Under the pieces are notes generated by a model. The model was given only the letters and a program-made list of their open reading frames with translations, was not told where the DNA came from and did no database searches. A DNA stretch of 64,000 nucleotides from Pyronema omphalodes. Its lineage: Eukaryota > Ascomycota > Pezizomycetes > Pezizales > Pyronemataceae. The stretch lies in the NCBI GenBank assembly GCA_024516155.1, contig JAJJXM010000016.1, positions 372,001 to 436,000 on the forward strand. The letters are read 5' to 3'. Made by a program: the position numbers and the translations under genes. Below are positions 46,257-58,550 of the stretch, one piece after another (positions within the stretch are counted from its first letter, which is position 1; every line of letters begins with the position of its first letter).

Positions 46257-46930
46257 GGCTAAAGGAAATTAGGAATTAGGAATTAGGAAAAATAATAATA
46301 TAGATAAATTTCTTCTGTATTTGTATTTTTTATTTTTATTCGGATTCGGATTCGGATTCGGGGGTTTTTCTTCGGGATTTTTTCTTCGAGATTTCAGTTT
46401 GATAGATAAGACTTGGATAAATATAAACTACGTGGGTTTTATTATTGTTATTTTAGGACATGTTGGAACGGTTTTTGGGTTGATGTTACTGTTACTGTTG
46501 AACTATAGGTGGAAAGTTAGTGGGTGGAAGAGTTTTATTGATTAGGCAATGGATAAAGACGATAAAGAAGACTGTTATCAATTTGCTGCTCATTGATATG
46601 ATCCCGGGGGTGTAAGCTACAGTCTACAGTCTACGGAATTTCATTTTGGGAATGGTGGCGGATTGTAGGTTTATTGGTATTTCTGTGGTATTGGGTAGGA
46701 GTATGTTGTGCTACATATTTAATGGATATCAAAGATAGATTGGGTTTCTGATGTTGTCACTTGTGTTGTTAAATTATGTAGATATATCTCCAAGCATGCA
46801 GCTATAACCAATAACATATCACCTTTTCAACAGACGCAACCACATTTCAATAGTTCAGAAATTCCAAATCCCCACATGTAGTCTTCCGCATCCAAAGCAC
46901 CCATCTATCTCATCCCATCACTCATCCCCG

Positions 46931-48094
46931 CTACTCTTTCCCCATCTTCTCCAACCCCCTCAGCACCTCCACCAACCTCCTCCTCTCCTTCATTTCCACC
47001 TCCGTATCCTGCTCATAATAATAACACCCCACAATCCTCGTCACCGCTTTAAAAACCCTATACAACGCGCATCTCACCTTTACTCCATAATCCCCCTCAT
47101 CCTCATGATCCTCATGATCCTCCCCCCAAACAACCGCCAAGTCCCCATCCCCCCAAATAGCCTGATCCAACCCAACTACCCCCTCCCCATCCCCCATAAC
47201 CCGCACCCCAAATAAAACTAATCTAGCCTCCTTCACATCCTCTAAATACCCCCGGAATCTCGCTAGTTGCCCCCGGATCGTCGCGTAGTCTATCATTACT
47301 TGTGCTGCTTCTCCGTCGCGGAGTGTTGCTTCTAGGAGCGAGGTGAAGCTGGAGGACCAGGTGTTGTGGGTGTTGGAAAGTCGCCGGGTGGTGGTCGGGG
47401 TGGGGAGTGGCGATGGGGTTTCTGTGGCGTCTGGGGAATTTGGAGGTGGTGGTGATGGCCTGGAAATTCCGGGTGATTTGGATGGAATGGAGAAGGAAGT
47501 AACAGCACCGAAAGTTCCAGCGGGATTAACAATAGTAGCAAGACGTCTAACTACATCAAGCTGTGTCCGTGGCGTATTTTTTCCGACATCCATAAAGTTC
47601 TCAAAAGGCAAGAAAGTTTCCAAGATCCAAGGGGAGGTCAAAAACGAAGTTTTATCAATGCTGTGGTATATTAACCTCGGGAAGACTATACTCTTGGTTT
47701 CTGGTACAGCAATCGGGTGGTTTAGAATAGCTGATAATGAGGCGTTTGTTTTTGGTTGGGCGGGTTTTGGGGTGGAGTGATTGTGGGTGAAGATACCGGT
47801 TGCTGGGTTCCAGATGAAATGGGAGAGGAGCTCGAGAACTGAGGCTTCGGTGACGGTACGCTGGAGGTCGTTGTATAATAACCGGATTGTGGGGGGTGGA
47901 GAGACTTTTAGGATTACTTTTGGAGGGATGGTGGGATCGGGGGAGCTCAGGGTGAGGATGAAGATGCTGGAGAAATGGATGTCTGGAAGGGCGTCGATGG
48001 AGAGAACGGTGGGGATTGTTGATTGGGATTTGGTGGAGAAGGCGAGGTTGATGAGCTCCTGGGCTTCGGGCAGGGAGAGGAGGGAGGTTGTCAT
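46931..48094 (-). CDS. APH-like (aminoglycoside phosphotransferase fold) protein, divergent
   Basis: A single 387-codon exon. The N-terminal half has an APH/choline-kinase-like N-lobe pattern: PPKVILKVSPPPTIRLLYND with the putative ATP-binding Lys, then TVTEASVLELLSHF with a conserved Glu, then SFLTSPWILETFLPFENF like the family hinge. In the C-lobe, the segment EARLVLFGVRVMGDGEGVVG sits where HGDLHPGN is expected, but the catalytic His-Gly-Asp is not visible. GLDQAIWGDGDLA resembles the metal-binding IDWE..GDP region. It may be a pseudokinase or bind another ligand. Fungal genomes hold many uncharacterised APH-like genes. I assign no substrate, and the family call is moderate. Confidence 0.5.
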   Translation of the reverse strand: MTTSLLSLPEAQELINLAFSTKSQSTIPTVLSIDALPDIHFSSIFILTLSSPDPTIPPKVILKVSPPPTIRLLYNDLQRTVTEASVLELLSHFIWNPATGIFTHNHSTPKPAQPKTNASLSAILNHPIAVPETKSIVFPRLIYHSIDKTSFLTSPWILETFLPFENFMDVGKNTPRTQLDVVRRLATIVNPAGTFGAVTSFSIPSKSPGISRPSPPPPNSPDATETPSPLPTPTTTRRLSNTHNTWSSSFTSLLEATLRDGEAAQVMIDYATIRGQLARFRGYLEDVKEARLVLFGVRVMGDGEGVVGLDQAIWGDGDLAVVWGEDHEDHEDEGDYGVKVRCALYRVFKAVTRIVGCYYYEQDTEVEMKERRRLVEVLRGLEKMGKE

Positions 48095-48702
48095 GTTGCG
48101 GGTTAGGAAGTACTTTGTTTGGGACCCGGGTTGTCTCTAGTTGTGGAGGCGGGGGATGCTCAACGGGATATCTTTGGGTGGTGAGGTATTTACATGGGAA
48201 CTTTTTAGAGGTATTTAAGACTTGTATTGATTCTTCAGCAGCGCATCTTGGATTCGGCTATGGATTTTTTGATTTCAAATACCGGTAAGCGGTCCCGTAT
48301 TCGTCAAGTAAACATTACGAAACTTCGGTCCATCGTCCCTGCATTGCTTTATTCACTAGCCATACCGTTCACATTCCAGTGCAAAGGGGAATGCTTAACG
48401 AGAACGGCATATAAATGTCACAGCTAGATTCCTCATAGGTTGGTAATTGAACTTTGTAATGAACATTCAAGAAGCGGCATACTGCCCACGTTTTTGTAGT
48501 CTAGATTATACATAGATGCAACCTATCATGTAAGTCCAAAAGTAACTTGTAACTCGCCAATAATACCCAGTACCAAGCCGTTGGCAACTAATTATTGGTA
48601 ACCATTGGCGAACCAATAACCTACCAAAAGCAACCCCGAAACCCATTGGCAACGCTTAGCGAGCCTATAGCGAGCCTATTACATCAGCCCATAGAAGCCC
48701 TT
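48095..48702. other. Spacer, APH-like promoter and TAN1 3' side
   Basis: 608 bp. A repeat based on ACCAATAACCTACCAA/GCGAGCCTAT lies near 48600-48675. No gene is visible. Confidence 0.5.
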
Positions 48703-50432
48703 TTATTCTTCCTTTTTTTCCTTACTTGCTTCTTCGGCTGGTTCTGCCGTCTCAGCTGCTACCTCCTTCTCATCAGCTGCCTCGACCTTCTCCTCCTTAG
48801 TCTCCTCAGTCGGCTTCTCCGCAACCTTATCGGCAGAATTTTTTGAGGCCTTTACAGCCTCAGTAGATCTACCTGCCTTCTCCTCTTCGGTCTGACTAGC
48901 ATCGATCTGCAATTGTCCAAAATTGAACCGTTTGTATTTTTCAAAGTCTCTTACAACGGACATGCCGCATGTATTCTGTATCAAAATACGTTAGCCGGCG
49001 CTTTGCGTACCATTTGTGGTTTTAAAAGCGGGGGAATTGCTTCTCATTGCTTCTTTGGACTTTGTTGGCCCTTGCTAGCCTTTGGCAAGCTTCGCCAGTG
49101 CTTCGAGAAGCGAAAGAAGCGAATTTTTTGCTTCTTCGGGCCTTTCCGGGCTTTTACATGCTTCGAGAAGCGAGTCTGCCCCGTTTGTTTCACCGGTCCA
49201 TGGATGAAGCACGTAAACTATGGTGCCATACTCCGGAGCAAGAAGAAGCGCAGAGAAAGTGCCGAAGCATAGGATATCACCCACCTTGTACAACTCTACT
49301 AAAATTAAGACGTCATAGTCTTTGAGGTCAACCTTATGGGCGGGCCCGACGCATGCCGCCACCGTCTTGATTATTTCATCTCGCTTGAGGGTGTTGTGGT
49401 TTCTGGTGGTGGGTCGGATTGCGAACTATCAAGTCAGTTAGCAAGAGATAATAAAATAACCTCAGTTACCAAGGGAATGGTTTCAGGAAGCGAATCCCGG
49501 GACTTCAAATTCGTTTTCCCAGTCTTCTAGATTCCCACGGTTTCTTCGGAGATGTCCGAAGTAACGTCATGAAACACCCCTACGTAACGGCTCGACATAC
49601 CTTCACTCCCTCCTGACCCGAATGAAAATGCGGCGCCAAAACATCCTTCGCAACCTCTTTAAGGCCTTCCAATGTAGCTTTGCCGGTTTTTGTGACAGGT
49701 GTTAGGCGGTGTGCATATTTTGATCGGATACTTCCGGCGCTGGCGGAGGAGGCGGTTTCACAGAGTGCTGTGACGATGTCTGTTGGTACTAGGGGGAATT
49801 TGAGTTTGAAGAAAGCAACTATTAAATATCTCGTAAGCTATTGCGGAATACAGTGGAGCGAATAAAGGCGAAGTGAAACGAGAAATAGTGAAGAGAAGGA
49901 GATAGTAGTGCAATTAAGAAGCACGAACCGCATTCAACGTCGAGTTTCACCGGTGTAATAGGTCCACTCTTCTTCTTTTTCTGGCCCTGTCCCTTGGCCT
50001 CGGCTAATTCCCGCTTGATAGCAGCTTCGATATCTTCATCATCGTCAGATCCAACCGCCTTTTCTTCTTCTTCGCCGTCGAGAGAGATGTTAGGGTAGAG
50101 CTTGGTGACACACTGTGATCGTTAGATAGAGCCTTGCTGGGCTTTGCCGGGACAGCAAACACCTACCTGCTCAAGAATTGGTGTAAACTCCGCAACAAGA
50201 GCGCCCTCTCTTCCTCTATCAGTAGTAACGTAAATTCCCTGCCAACCGGGTTCAATTACAGCCGGTGCGCCCTTCTTCCAGTTGAAGCTCTATATTCCTC
50301 GTCAGACATTATTCGTACATTTTGTAAACTCGGCAAATCTGGCAAAGGCATGAAGCGGTGTCAATTACGGACCTTGGCCTTTTTGTTTGCTCCTCCTTGG
50401 CTACCAGCACCATCTCTCTGTCGTTTTCCCAT
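48703..50432 (-). CDS. TAN1: tRNA ac4C acetylation adaptor TAN1 (THUMP domain)
   Basis: Six exons, 50432-50373, 50289-50167, 50112-49929, 49818-49601, 49425-49285 and 48975-48703, close to 332 codons plus stop. The start MGKRQRDG is typical of TAN1. Next comes IEPGWQGIYVTTDRGRE, an acidic/Lys linker and a THUMP domain (ECVAFFKLKFPLVP, YAHRLTPVTKT, FAIRPTTRNHNTLKRDEIIK, DYDVLILVELYK, NTCGMSVV). A Glu/Ala/Lys-rich tail ends it. TAN1 binds tRNA-Ser and tRNA-Leu and guides the acetyltransferase Kre33/NAT10 to form N4-acetylcytidine at position 12. The fifth intron (49284-48976) is unusually long, with hairpin-forming repeats. An upstream in-frame Met at 50609 exists but would add a non-conserved stretch. 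SEC6 is divergent. Confidence 0.88.
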
Positions 50433-50776
50433 TTTTGCTTGCGTTATTCTGCGAAAGACGCGTTTGTGACGTCGGGTTGGAGTTTTCGTGAATTGACTCG
50501 CGCAGAGAGCCTCAGTAGCGCGACCTTGTGTAACGTTGCGGGGTTGGCCTGGTCTGTGCGCGGCAGCTACTCCAGGGACAACAGAGCGCGCCCAGGAGCT
50601 CTCAATCAACCATCACGACGACTCACCTGCCTGAAGCAGATCTCGGAAGCTTTGAAAGCCACCGACATCTATACCGAACGAATCCCCGCAGATACTGGGT
50701 CGATAACTCGTCGAGTACGAGGAGAAGACGGACGGACGCCGAGAACTGCCCCTGGAGCTACTAGACACCTCCGAAC
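50433..50776. promoter_or_regulatory. Compact divergent promoter TAN1 / SEC6
   Basis: 344 bp separate two start codons pointing away from each other, so both promoters must lie here. Confidence 0.6.
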
Positions 50777-53219
50777 ATGGACGAGACGGACGCCATTGCT
50801 GTGCGCCTACCTGATATCTTACGGCATCCTGAAGTGAGGACTTCTTCGCCCCTTCCAATTTACAGCTGGTTAATAATGGTTAGGATCTGGAAAAAGTCGC
50901 AGCCTTGAAAGCGGACTTTTCTAGAAAGAAGGCACATGTTGATACCCAACTTCGTGCGGGACTGGAAAGCCAGCTCGAAGTCACTGAGGTATCTAGCTAC
51001 ATGAAACTCTTACTCGAGGTTGTGATCTGACCGAGAAGGGTGTGTAGGCCGGCATCAACGCAATTCACAATGGACAAAAGACGCTTAATGCAATCAAGGA
51101 CGAGTTGATGAGGGTTCGCTTTTGCGATGTTTCCCGACCTGAAACACCAATACTGATAGAGTATAGATAGACAAGCTCTGTGCGGAAGCTGAGAACATGA
51201 TCTCTGAGTTTCCCTTGATTAACAAGGTACCATCATTCACAGGATTCCGTCGTGACGTTCGCTGATTACGGAAAGATTTCCAAAATTCACCGGAACTTTG
51301 TTGCGGTCGAGGAAATCAAATCACGACTTGCAAGCCTCGATACTACGCTATACGATGTAGACCGAATGCTGAAAGAAGATGACCATGACGAACTCAGCAA
51401 TCCTATGCCGAATATGCTTCCAATTCACTTCTCTCTAACCCAGCTCCGGGATTTCCGAGATGACGTAATGGACCAGAGTGCAAAAGCCGACAGCGACGTT
51501 CGGGAAACTTTACTAAGCTACTTTGGCCCCTTGGAGACAACCACCGACCAGTTTGACGAGCGTGTTGGCTTGATTGCCATGAACTTAATTGACCTAGTCC
51601 GAGCCGGCAATCGTAGTTTGATTGTTCGACTCGCCAAGATCGTGGAAGCCGAGGAGCGAGCCGACGAAAAAGTGATAGCTCTAAAGGAAGCCCAAGAAAC
51701 ACACTCCCAGCTCGCAACAAAATTCAAGTCAATCGCCAAGGGTCCCAAGACTATCCGTGGATACAAAGACAAATTCATAGACTGTGCCAAAGCTGCCGTA
51801 CAGATCAAATTCGAAAATGTTAAGAACAACTTTGAAGACGATCCCGAGAGCTTGATGGAAAGTCTGGCTTGGTATTTTGACGATCTTAACTTGATAAAAC
51901 ATGAATTTCCACAGCTGTTCCCGCCAAAATGGGGTATCTTTAATATGATGCTGGGAATTTACCATGGATTGATGCACGACTTCCTTAAAGACCAATTGGC
52001 CAATGACGACCTCAACGCCCAGGGTTTGCTTACCATCATTCTCTTCAACTCAACCTACAACCAAAAGATGAAAGAACTCGGTGTAAAGGCCGCTGATATG
52101 GTTCCTCACGTTATCGACGGCCGTGAGCAGGAACTTTTGCGAGAATACTCCGGCCTCATCGCAAAGAAGATGGAAGAATGGATGAACAACATTATCGACG
52201 CCGACAATGCCGAATTCATCAACCGCGAGCACCAACCCACGGAGGAGGACGGAAAATGGCATATGGCCTCAGTACCCACTATGTTCTCTATGATTTCTCA
52301 ACAGCTCTCAGTTGCTATGGATTCTCAGAAGGGTGCCGTCGTCGCTTCAGTTGTCGACGAAATGTGCCGTTTATTGAAGTACCGTCAGAGCAAGTGGGAA
52401 TCTGTAATAAAATCAGAAATCGCAAAGCATATGAAGGCTGTTACCAAAGAAGAACAAGAAGACCTTCCAGACGGTATCTTAGAATACATGATTGCCGTAG
52501 CCAACGACCAAATTCGCTGCGCCGCCTACACGCAACAGATTGCAGAAAACAACGCCCCCATGCTACACAAAAAATACGGAGACGCCGTCCAAGCAGCACT
52601 CGACGATGCCACCAACGGCTTTGTCGATCTCGCAACTTTCTGCATGTCCCAAATCATCGAAATTATCTTCAACGACCTCAAGCCTATTAGGAAGACACTG
52701 TTTACTCAAGCTTGGTACTCTGGTACTGAAATGGATACAATTATTACAACGATCAAATCCTACGTCATTGATATCGAGCCTGGTTTGGATGAGGATTTAT
52801 TTGCAGCCTTCATGGACCAATTATCTCAGCAAACCTGTGTCACCTACCTTTCCTGCGCTTACAACAAAGGTGCTAAATTCCGTCTACATGAGGCCGCCAA
52901 CCAGATCCGTCAGGATGTCGCCATGGGATACGGATTTTACACCGAGTATATTGATAGAGGAGAAGTTAAGGCTGTTTGGTCCGTCATGGAGCACTTTTTG
53001 GCCCTAATTTGTACCGAAAAGGAATTGTTGCCGGATAAGTATGAGGAGTTCAAGATGGCCTATTGGGACCTCCCCATGACTTGGGTAGAGGCAGTTATTA
53101 AGGCGAGAGAGGATAAAACGAGGGATATGCTCGAAAGTGTGAAGCAGAGAAACGTTTACGCACCAAGAGGACAGGAACCGACGATTATGTCGAGGTATGC
53201 ACATTTGCTTACAGTCTAG
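50777..53219 (+). CDS. SEC6: Exocyst subunit SEC6
   Basis: Five exons, 50777-50833, 50884-50988, 51048-51113, 51167-51226 and 51276-53219, close to 743 codons plus stop, near the 805 residues of yeast Sec6. Recognisable segments are DKLCAEAENMISEFPLINK, then ISKIHRNFVAVEEIKSRL, FPPKWGIFNMMLGIYH, and ISQQLSVAMDSQKGAVVASV in the C-terminal helical bundles. Sec6 is one of eight exocyst subunits that tether secretory vesicles at the plasma membrane; in filamentous fungi it acts at hyphal tips and septa. I chose the acceptor at 51275 (49-nt intron, branch GCTGAT) because it joins INK directly to ISKIHRNF; a nearer AG would leave an impossible 16-nt intron. Confidence 0.92.
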
Positions 53220-54870
53220 TGCTTGCTTTTTGCTATGCTTGGATTTGTTTTGCTTTGGCTAGATTTTCTTTGGTGTGGTTTTTACTGGAGCTTGGCTTGC
53301 AGTGTTCGGAGCAAGTCATTTGGTTTTCATTGGTTCGCTGTGTGCTATGGTTCAGAGACACATGCTAACGCAATTTTGTGGGTTGGAACAGCGTTTGTGA
53401 GAAGGATGATCATGATAGAGGAGTATTAGATTACTTTGAGTTTTAGACAGGCACAAGCGGAGCCTATGTCGCCTACGATATCCCACGATATAATCCGGGA
53501 ATAGCTCGATGGTACTCGAGATAGTCAACATAGTCACCACAATAGTCAGCTTTCGATAGTCAATAGTCAACATAGCCATAGATAGGAACTCTCGGATCCT
53601 GGAGATGAGGTTTGTACCGACAGCCGCGTTTTTTTTTTTGTTCTTTATTTACTTTAGTCTTCTTGTCTTAATTATTTCTTAATATTTTTGTGTCTTCTAC
53701 TATTGCATGGTGAAGTACATAGAATTGACTTTTGCTATATATTACGTGCACGGCGCAGTACATAGAATTGAGTTTTTCTTTATGTTACATTAAATCTACA
53801 GCGGATTTGTTATGAAGAATCTCCCGAAATCATGAGAGACATATTATGATTAGCTCTCAGAGTGACCCAATCTACACACACTTCAGCGCAACTACATAAG
53901 TTAGTACTCACTCTGCCAAATTCTATACTTAACCCAATCGACGATAGAAGAAAATATTTACTCATCAATCCCGAAACAATACACAGATGATCATCCTGTT
54001 CCATCCTCAAGCCATAGAGATGCGTCATCATCTGAATCAGCATGATAGAGCGGAGTTACCCCCGTCATCTTCAATTTTTATCATACTGAAGAAGAGTTAG
54101 AAACAAAGAAGAAATCTGTGAAAGCCTACGCTTACGGTTACTAGTGGTGCAGTATCACATTTCAGAGGCATAACCAAAAAGGCATGAGGTAAAAACATAC
54201 ACTGAGTACTCATCGTGTGATATCTCATGATGCATACACCGGCAATTTGCCATGAGGGTATTCAAGTCGGAAGATCACATGCATCTAGTGTATTATACAA
54301 ATACTCCATCGGAAAAGTATCTTAGTTGATGAAATATTGCGTTTACATAAGAACAATTCAAAACTTCTTGTATTTCGCAGCGATAGAAGGATTCTATCCC
54401 GTTGGTGGGAAAAATATTATGGGTGTAGTCTATGCCCTCCTGAAGCATTACGATAAAATACAATTAGCGTACTCCAAACTGGGGGTAAAATACTAAATGA
54501 TGCTAAACAAAAAGAAAGCATGAAGGCAGATTGAGGATGTGTTTATTTGTTTATTGAATCATGCGGATTGAGGATGAAACTCCGAGTGATATTAAATGAC
54601 TAGATGTACTAGAGTACTTCCACCTCACGCCAGCGTCTACACTTTTAGTATTTGTAATAATGAAATTCCTCCAAATACTTCTATACCCTTTCAAATCCAT
54701 GCCTCTGCCAAGTCTACTGTTCTATTGTCTCCTCTCATCTTGCTTTCTCCCACCACCAAGCCAAAACCAGGGTATCTCCATCACCCCTGCTAGTCACATA
54801 GCTCTGCTTTAGCCACACTCTCACATCGTCACATCTATCACGGTACATACATCATCTTCTTCAGAGCACC
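53220..54870. other. Spacer between SEC6 and OTU1
   Basis: 1.65 kb, AT-rich, with a TAGTCAACATAGTCACCA-type repeat near 53520-53575 and an imperfect repeat of ACATAGAATTGA...TTTTCTT (53715-53785). No gene is visible. Confidence 0.6.
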
Positions 54871-56047
54871 ATGGACAGCAAGAACAAACCCATAAACATC
54901 AGGCTGAAATTCGAATCTGGCCAGCACCAAGATTGTGAATTCGACAGCACCTCCACCGTCTCAGACCTTATCGAAACTGCCACGGCCATAATTGCAAGCA
55001 CCACACCCGATGGTCAACTCGATCCCACCCAACGTCTCCAGATCCTCGGCCCTCCTCCCCGTCCAAAACCCATCGATCTCAATAACGAAACCGCACTACT
55101 GAGCTCTCTACAGCTACATAGATCGCAAATCACCATCTCACTAGTCTCAGACTGTGAGCCTACGATACGAAGCAGTGGCGCCGGTATTTTACCTGCGGGA
55201 AGCTCCTCGACCGCCGCACCCACCCCCGCTATCGTCCCCGCACCTAAACCTACGAGGTCAACACCAGGAAGTAATATCACTGGATTCTCATTTACGAGTG
55301 GAACACGCTCAAGCGATGATTACGATGCGCCTTTGTCGCTCAGTCGGAAGGCGCCGAATCTAAATGATTCACCGGAGGTGGTGTTACCAGGGAGGGGAAA
55401 GGTGTTACTGAGGGTGATGCCAGATGATAACAGTTGCTTATTCCGGGCTATAAGTTATGTTGTCACCCTTGGCTTATGCCCAGTTGAGGACCTACGGCAG
55501 GCTGTGGTAGACGCGATTAGAGGGGACACGATTCGGTATAATGAGGCTGTATTGGAGAAATCAGTAGATGATTACTGTAGATGGATCAAGACAGAGACAT
55601 CTTGGGGTGGTGGTATTGAGCTCGGAATTCTGTCGAACCACTTTGGCGTAGAGGTAAGAGCCTGAGTGAATCAAGGTTGGGGCATAGCTAATGGTAGGCG
55701 GGTAGATTGTTGCCATCGATGTGCAGAGTCTCGCCGTATTACGCTTCAACGAAGGGTGCGGGACCCGTGCCTTTGTTGTCTACTCGGGAATCCACTACGA
55801 CGCCCTAGTGCTCAACCCCACGTCATCGGGCGACCCCGGTGAAGATATAAAACAGTTCGATCTCAGCGATAAAGCAATCCTTACGGCCGCAGTGGAGCTC
55901 TGTAAGAAACTTCAGGACAGGAATTATTACACAGATACCAAGAGATTTTCTTTAAGGTGTGGAGATTGTGGAAAGGCGATTAAGGGACAGGAGCAGGCAA
56001 CCGAACATGCAAAACAGACCGGACATACCAATTTTACTCAAAACTAG
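54871..56047 (+). CDS. OTU1: OTU-family ubiquitin thioesterase OTU1/YOD1
   Basis: Two exons, 54871-55653 and 55706-56047, close to 374 codons plus stop. The N-terminal UBX-like domain (INIRLKFESGQHQDCEF) is followed by a Ser/Pro linker of about 60 residues. The OTU domain has its catalytic residues in MPDDNSCLFRA (Asp and Cys) and SGIHYDAL (His), with GIELGILSNHFGVEIVAIDV between. A C2H2 zinc finger (CGDC...H.....H) ends the protein. OTU1 is the deubiquitinase that works with Cdc48/p97 in ER-associated degradation; the UBX-like domain binds Cdc48. The domain order is the full canonical one. The linker is longer than in the yeast protein (301 residues). Confidence 0.94.
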
Positions 56048-58550
56048 GCTATAGCTACAGTAATAACTATCACAGTATCTTGTTGATAGTGATAAATGTT
56101 GGCGTGGAGTGGGTGGGAGAAGCTGGCAGACCCAGTGGTCTGTACATCATATACCCTTTTTTATTGGTATTTTTTAGAGCGTTATTATTGTATTTCACTT
56201 CAGGGAATATCTTGTTCATTTATCGGAGTGTATCAAGGTGGTAACATCCATATTTCTAATTTTACTAGAAATATGTACAACCATAAGTTGTTCGTTCAAC
56301 TTACAGTCATTTCACGTGAATTCTTTTTTAACTGCATGTTGAAGCTCTTTCAGAAAGCTACTAATCAACATGCACTCTAAGTATGCTTAGATAGCTGCAA
56401 GACATAAGCTATCACATCGAGCCCCACGAGCCCCACGAGGGTTGAGACCTGAAACCCGTGCGGCATACGACTTCTGCAATATGCATATCTCCCAGAATTA
56501 TACACAATACCAAATTTCCCATCCCCCGAACACAAGCATCCATATGCCTTAGTACCTACTTAACTACCTATCTACAACCCTACAACCATAGCACAACACA
56601 CCGTCATACACCACCAACAGCATCTCTTGAATTCTGCCGATATCGATACCGATATCTACATATACAGGGAAACACCACATGAGATTCTGATACATATTTG
56701 CCACCCAACCAACGATCGGGATTCGGCAACTCTTTTGTTTCTTTTTTTTTTCTTTTTCTTTTGGGCCCCACGATATCGGATAAACTATACATAGGTGGTT
56801 CTATGCAGGGAAACTTGGGTTACTTTACTTAAGTCATGGCTGTGAACTGGAAAAGCATGTTTTTATCCTGGTCGGATTTTCGGTGTCATTACATACATGC
56901 CGCATTGAGATATGATATGATATGATTTGGAAATATCGGAGGTATTGAGGGTACAATTGATAGTTATCGGGATTATGAACGATGGATGAAGTATGCTTGG
57001 AATGTATGTTATGTGTTGCGGAAATGATCTCGTTGTTTTATTCCATTTTATCGGAAATAAAATATTGGGGATTTTGAGGATATGATAAAGATAAAGATAA
57101 AGATTAATGATAGTGATAAAGATAAAGCAAGCAAGCAACAGGTAACAAATCTGTAGATCAAATCACAATTCAAAAGGAATTCACACTGCGTTGAGCTGGT
57201 CTCATTCCATAGCTACCTCGTAAATCAATTTTTTTTTTTTTTTTTTTAGCTTAAAGATAATCAAATCTATCATACGTCTCAGTCTCAGTCTCAGTCTCAG
57301 TCTCATATCCCACGTCTCACGTTTTGAAACGCGAAGTTTATTCCGTCCGTACGCAGCCCGCTTAGTTCATAGTTCAAACTTCATAGTGCTTAGTTCTAGT
57401 TCTTAGTTCATAGTGGGGGAGGGGGCTCTGTATCTCTGAGAATCTCTGATACACAGACATGCTAAAATGCCACACCACAAAAATGCCACCAATACAATCC
57501 TTTCAATCGAGATTCGAGCAACGACCAACGACCAACGAGCAACGAGCCTAAAGTTTTAACCCCACCTCACCCCCCCGCTTAAACTGGCTGACTGGCTGAC
57601 TGGAGACTGGCTGACTGGTCACTGGAGTACAGTACATATCGGGGATATGCCAATAGAGAACCTCCTGTTGGTAAACGATGGATGATGGGATTAGCGCCGT
57701 TGGATACCCTTCTTTTTGCTTTACTTTCTTTACCCGACGGACGCATCTACGAGCTGAGGTGCTCTGTCATTTGTGGTTTTCTGTTGGGTTGCTTTGGGAT
57801 CTCTTTGGATCTCTTTGGATATCTTTTGGATCCCCTTTGGATATTTTGCTTCCCCTGGATACCCTTTGGTTCCCCTTTGGATTCCCTTGGTTCCCTTTGG
57901 TTCGGCCCGAACAAGTCATACAAACAAGGGGGTAGGGTGTAAAAATTTGCGCCATGAGCGTTTACGGCGGTGGGCAGAGTAGCAAACCAGAGATGAACTT
58001 CCTTTACTCCGAGCGGGCAGACTAGGCCGGCCGGGTCTGAAGTTCTAACCCCCAAAAGAGAATGAACCAGGATAAGTGTTACTTTAGAAATTAGCGTACC
58101 ATATAACGCCCCGTCGTTTCCCCCCCTTTGTTTGATTTTTTGCTTCTAGCTGGATTTAGACGAAATTCTTTTTTTTTTTTTTCTTTTCTTCTAAAGGCAA
58201 AAAAAAAGAGCAAGGTTGAACATGTGATCAATGATCAAGAATGAGTACCATTCGAGTTCGAAGAAGAAAATTGTTATTTGTAAAAAAAAAATAAAAAACA
58301 TAGAATGACCCCGTAACGCCAAAAAAAGCTTTTCCCGTAACTTTTATCCATACCAACAAAGCCTTGATGCCCCCCTCCTTGAAGTCACCACCTGAATGGT
58401 ACACCGATGTAGAATATGCCCTTGTAAAACATAGAGCAGAACACGCATGGTGGTACCCCAGGAATATCTTCCGAGGTGTTTTCTCCCAAACATTGGGATT
58501 TCTCCACCTCCGACAGCCAAAGCCCTTTTTTCCCAATTACCAATACCCAA
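56048..58550. other. Convergent spacer with simple repeats
   Basis: 2.5 kb between two convergent genes. It contains CGATACCGATATC (56640-56655), a GATAAA repeat (57080-57125), T18 (57232-57249), CAGTCT repeats (57278-57305), GACTGGCTGACTGGCT units (57585-57620) and an imperfect TTTGGAT(A/C)(T/C)C array (57790-57905). Frames of 62-102 codons here coincide with repeats, and I see no gene. Confidence 0.6.
57788..57905. repeat. Degenerate TTTGGAT repeat
   Basis: About ten units based on TTTGGATCTC, TTTGGATATC, TTTGGATTCCC and TTTGGTTCCC. Confidence 0.75.

Larger units (their letters stand above)
43845..46930. other. Repeat-rich spacer downstream of SPT7
   Basis: Two coding-looking minisatellites open the region, followed by G/T-rich low-complexity DNA (44750-45280), GCTT repeats (45300-45450), GGATTGGGTTGG units (45530-45640), a C homopolymer (45866-45881) and a heptamer array. 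Beyond the in-frame extension of SPT7 I see no supported gene. Confidence 0.6.

Noticed and set aside
50433..50609. Upstream Met at 50609 as TAN1 start
   Set aside because: It would add 59 residues with no family match, while MGKRQRDG at 50432 fits the usual TAN1 N-terminus.
51227..51242. A 16-nt intron in SEC6 ending at the CACAG before GATTCC
   Set aside because: Too short to be spliced; the AG at 51274-51275 gives a 49-nt intron and restores the conserved ISKIHRNF.
57678..57942. Overlapping 85- and 86-codon frames as a small membrane protein (LFGYLLDPLWIF pattern)
   Set aside because: The aromatic pattern comes from the degenerate TTTGGAT repeat read in two frames.
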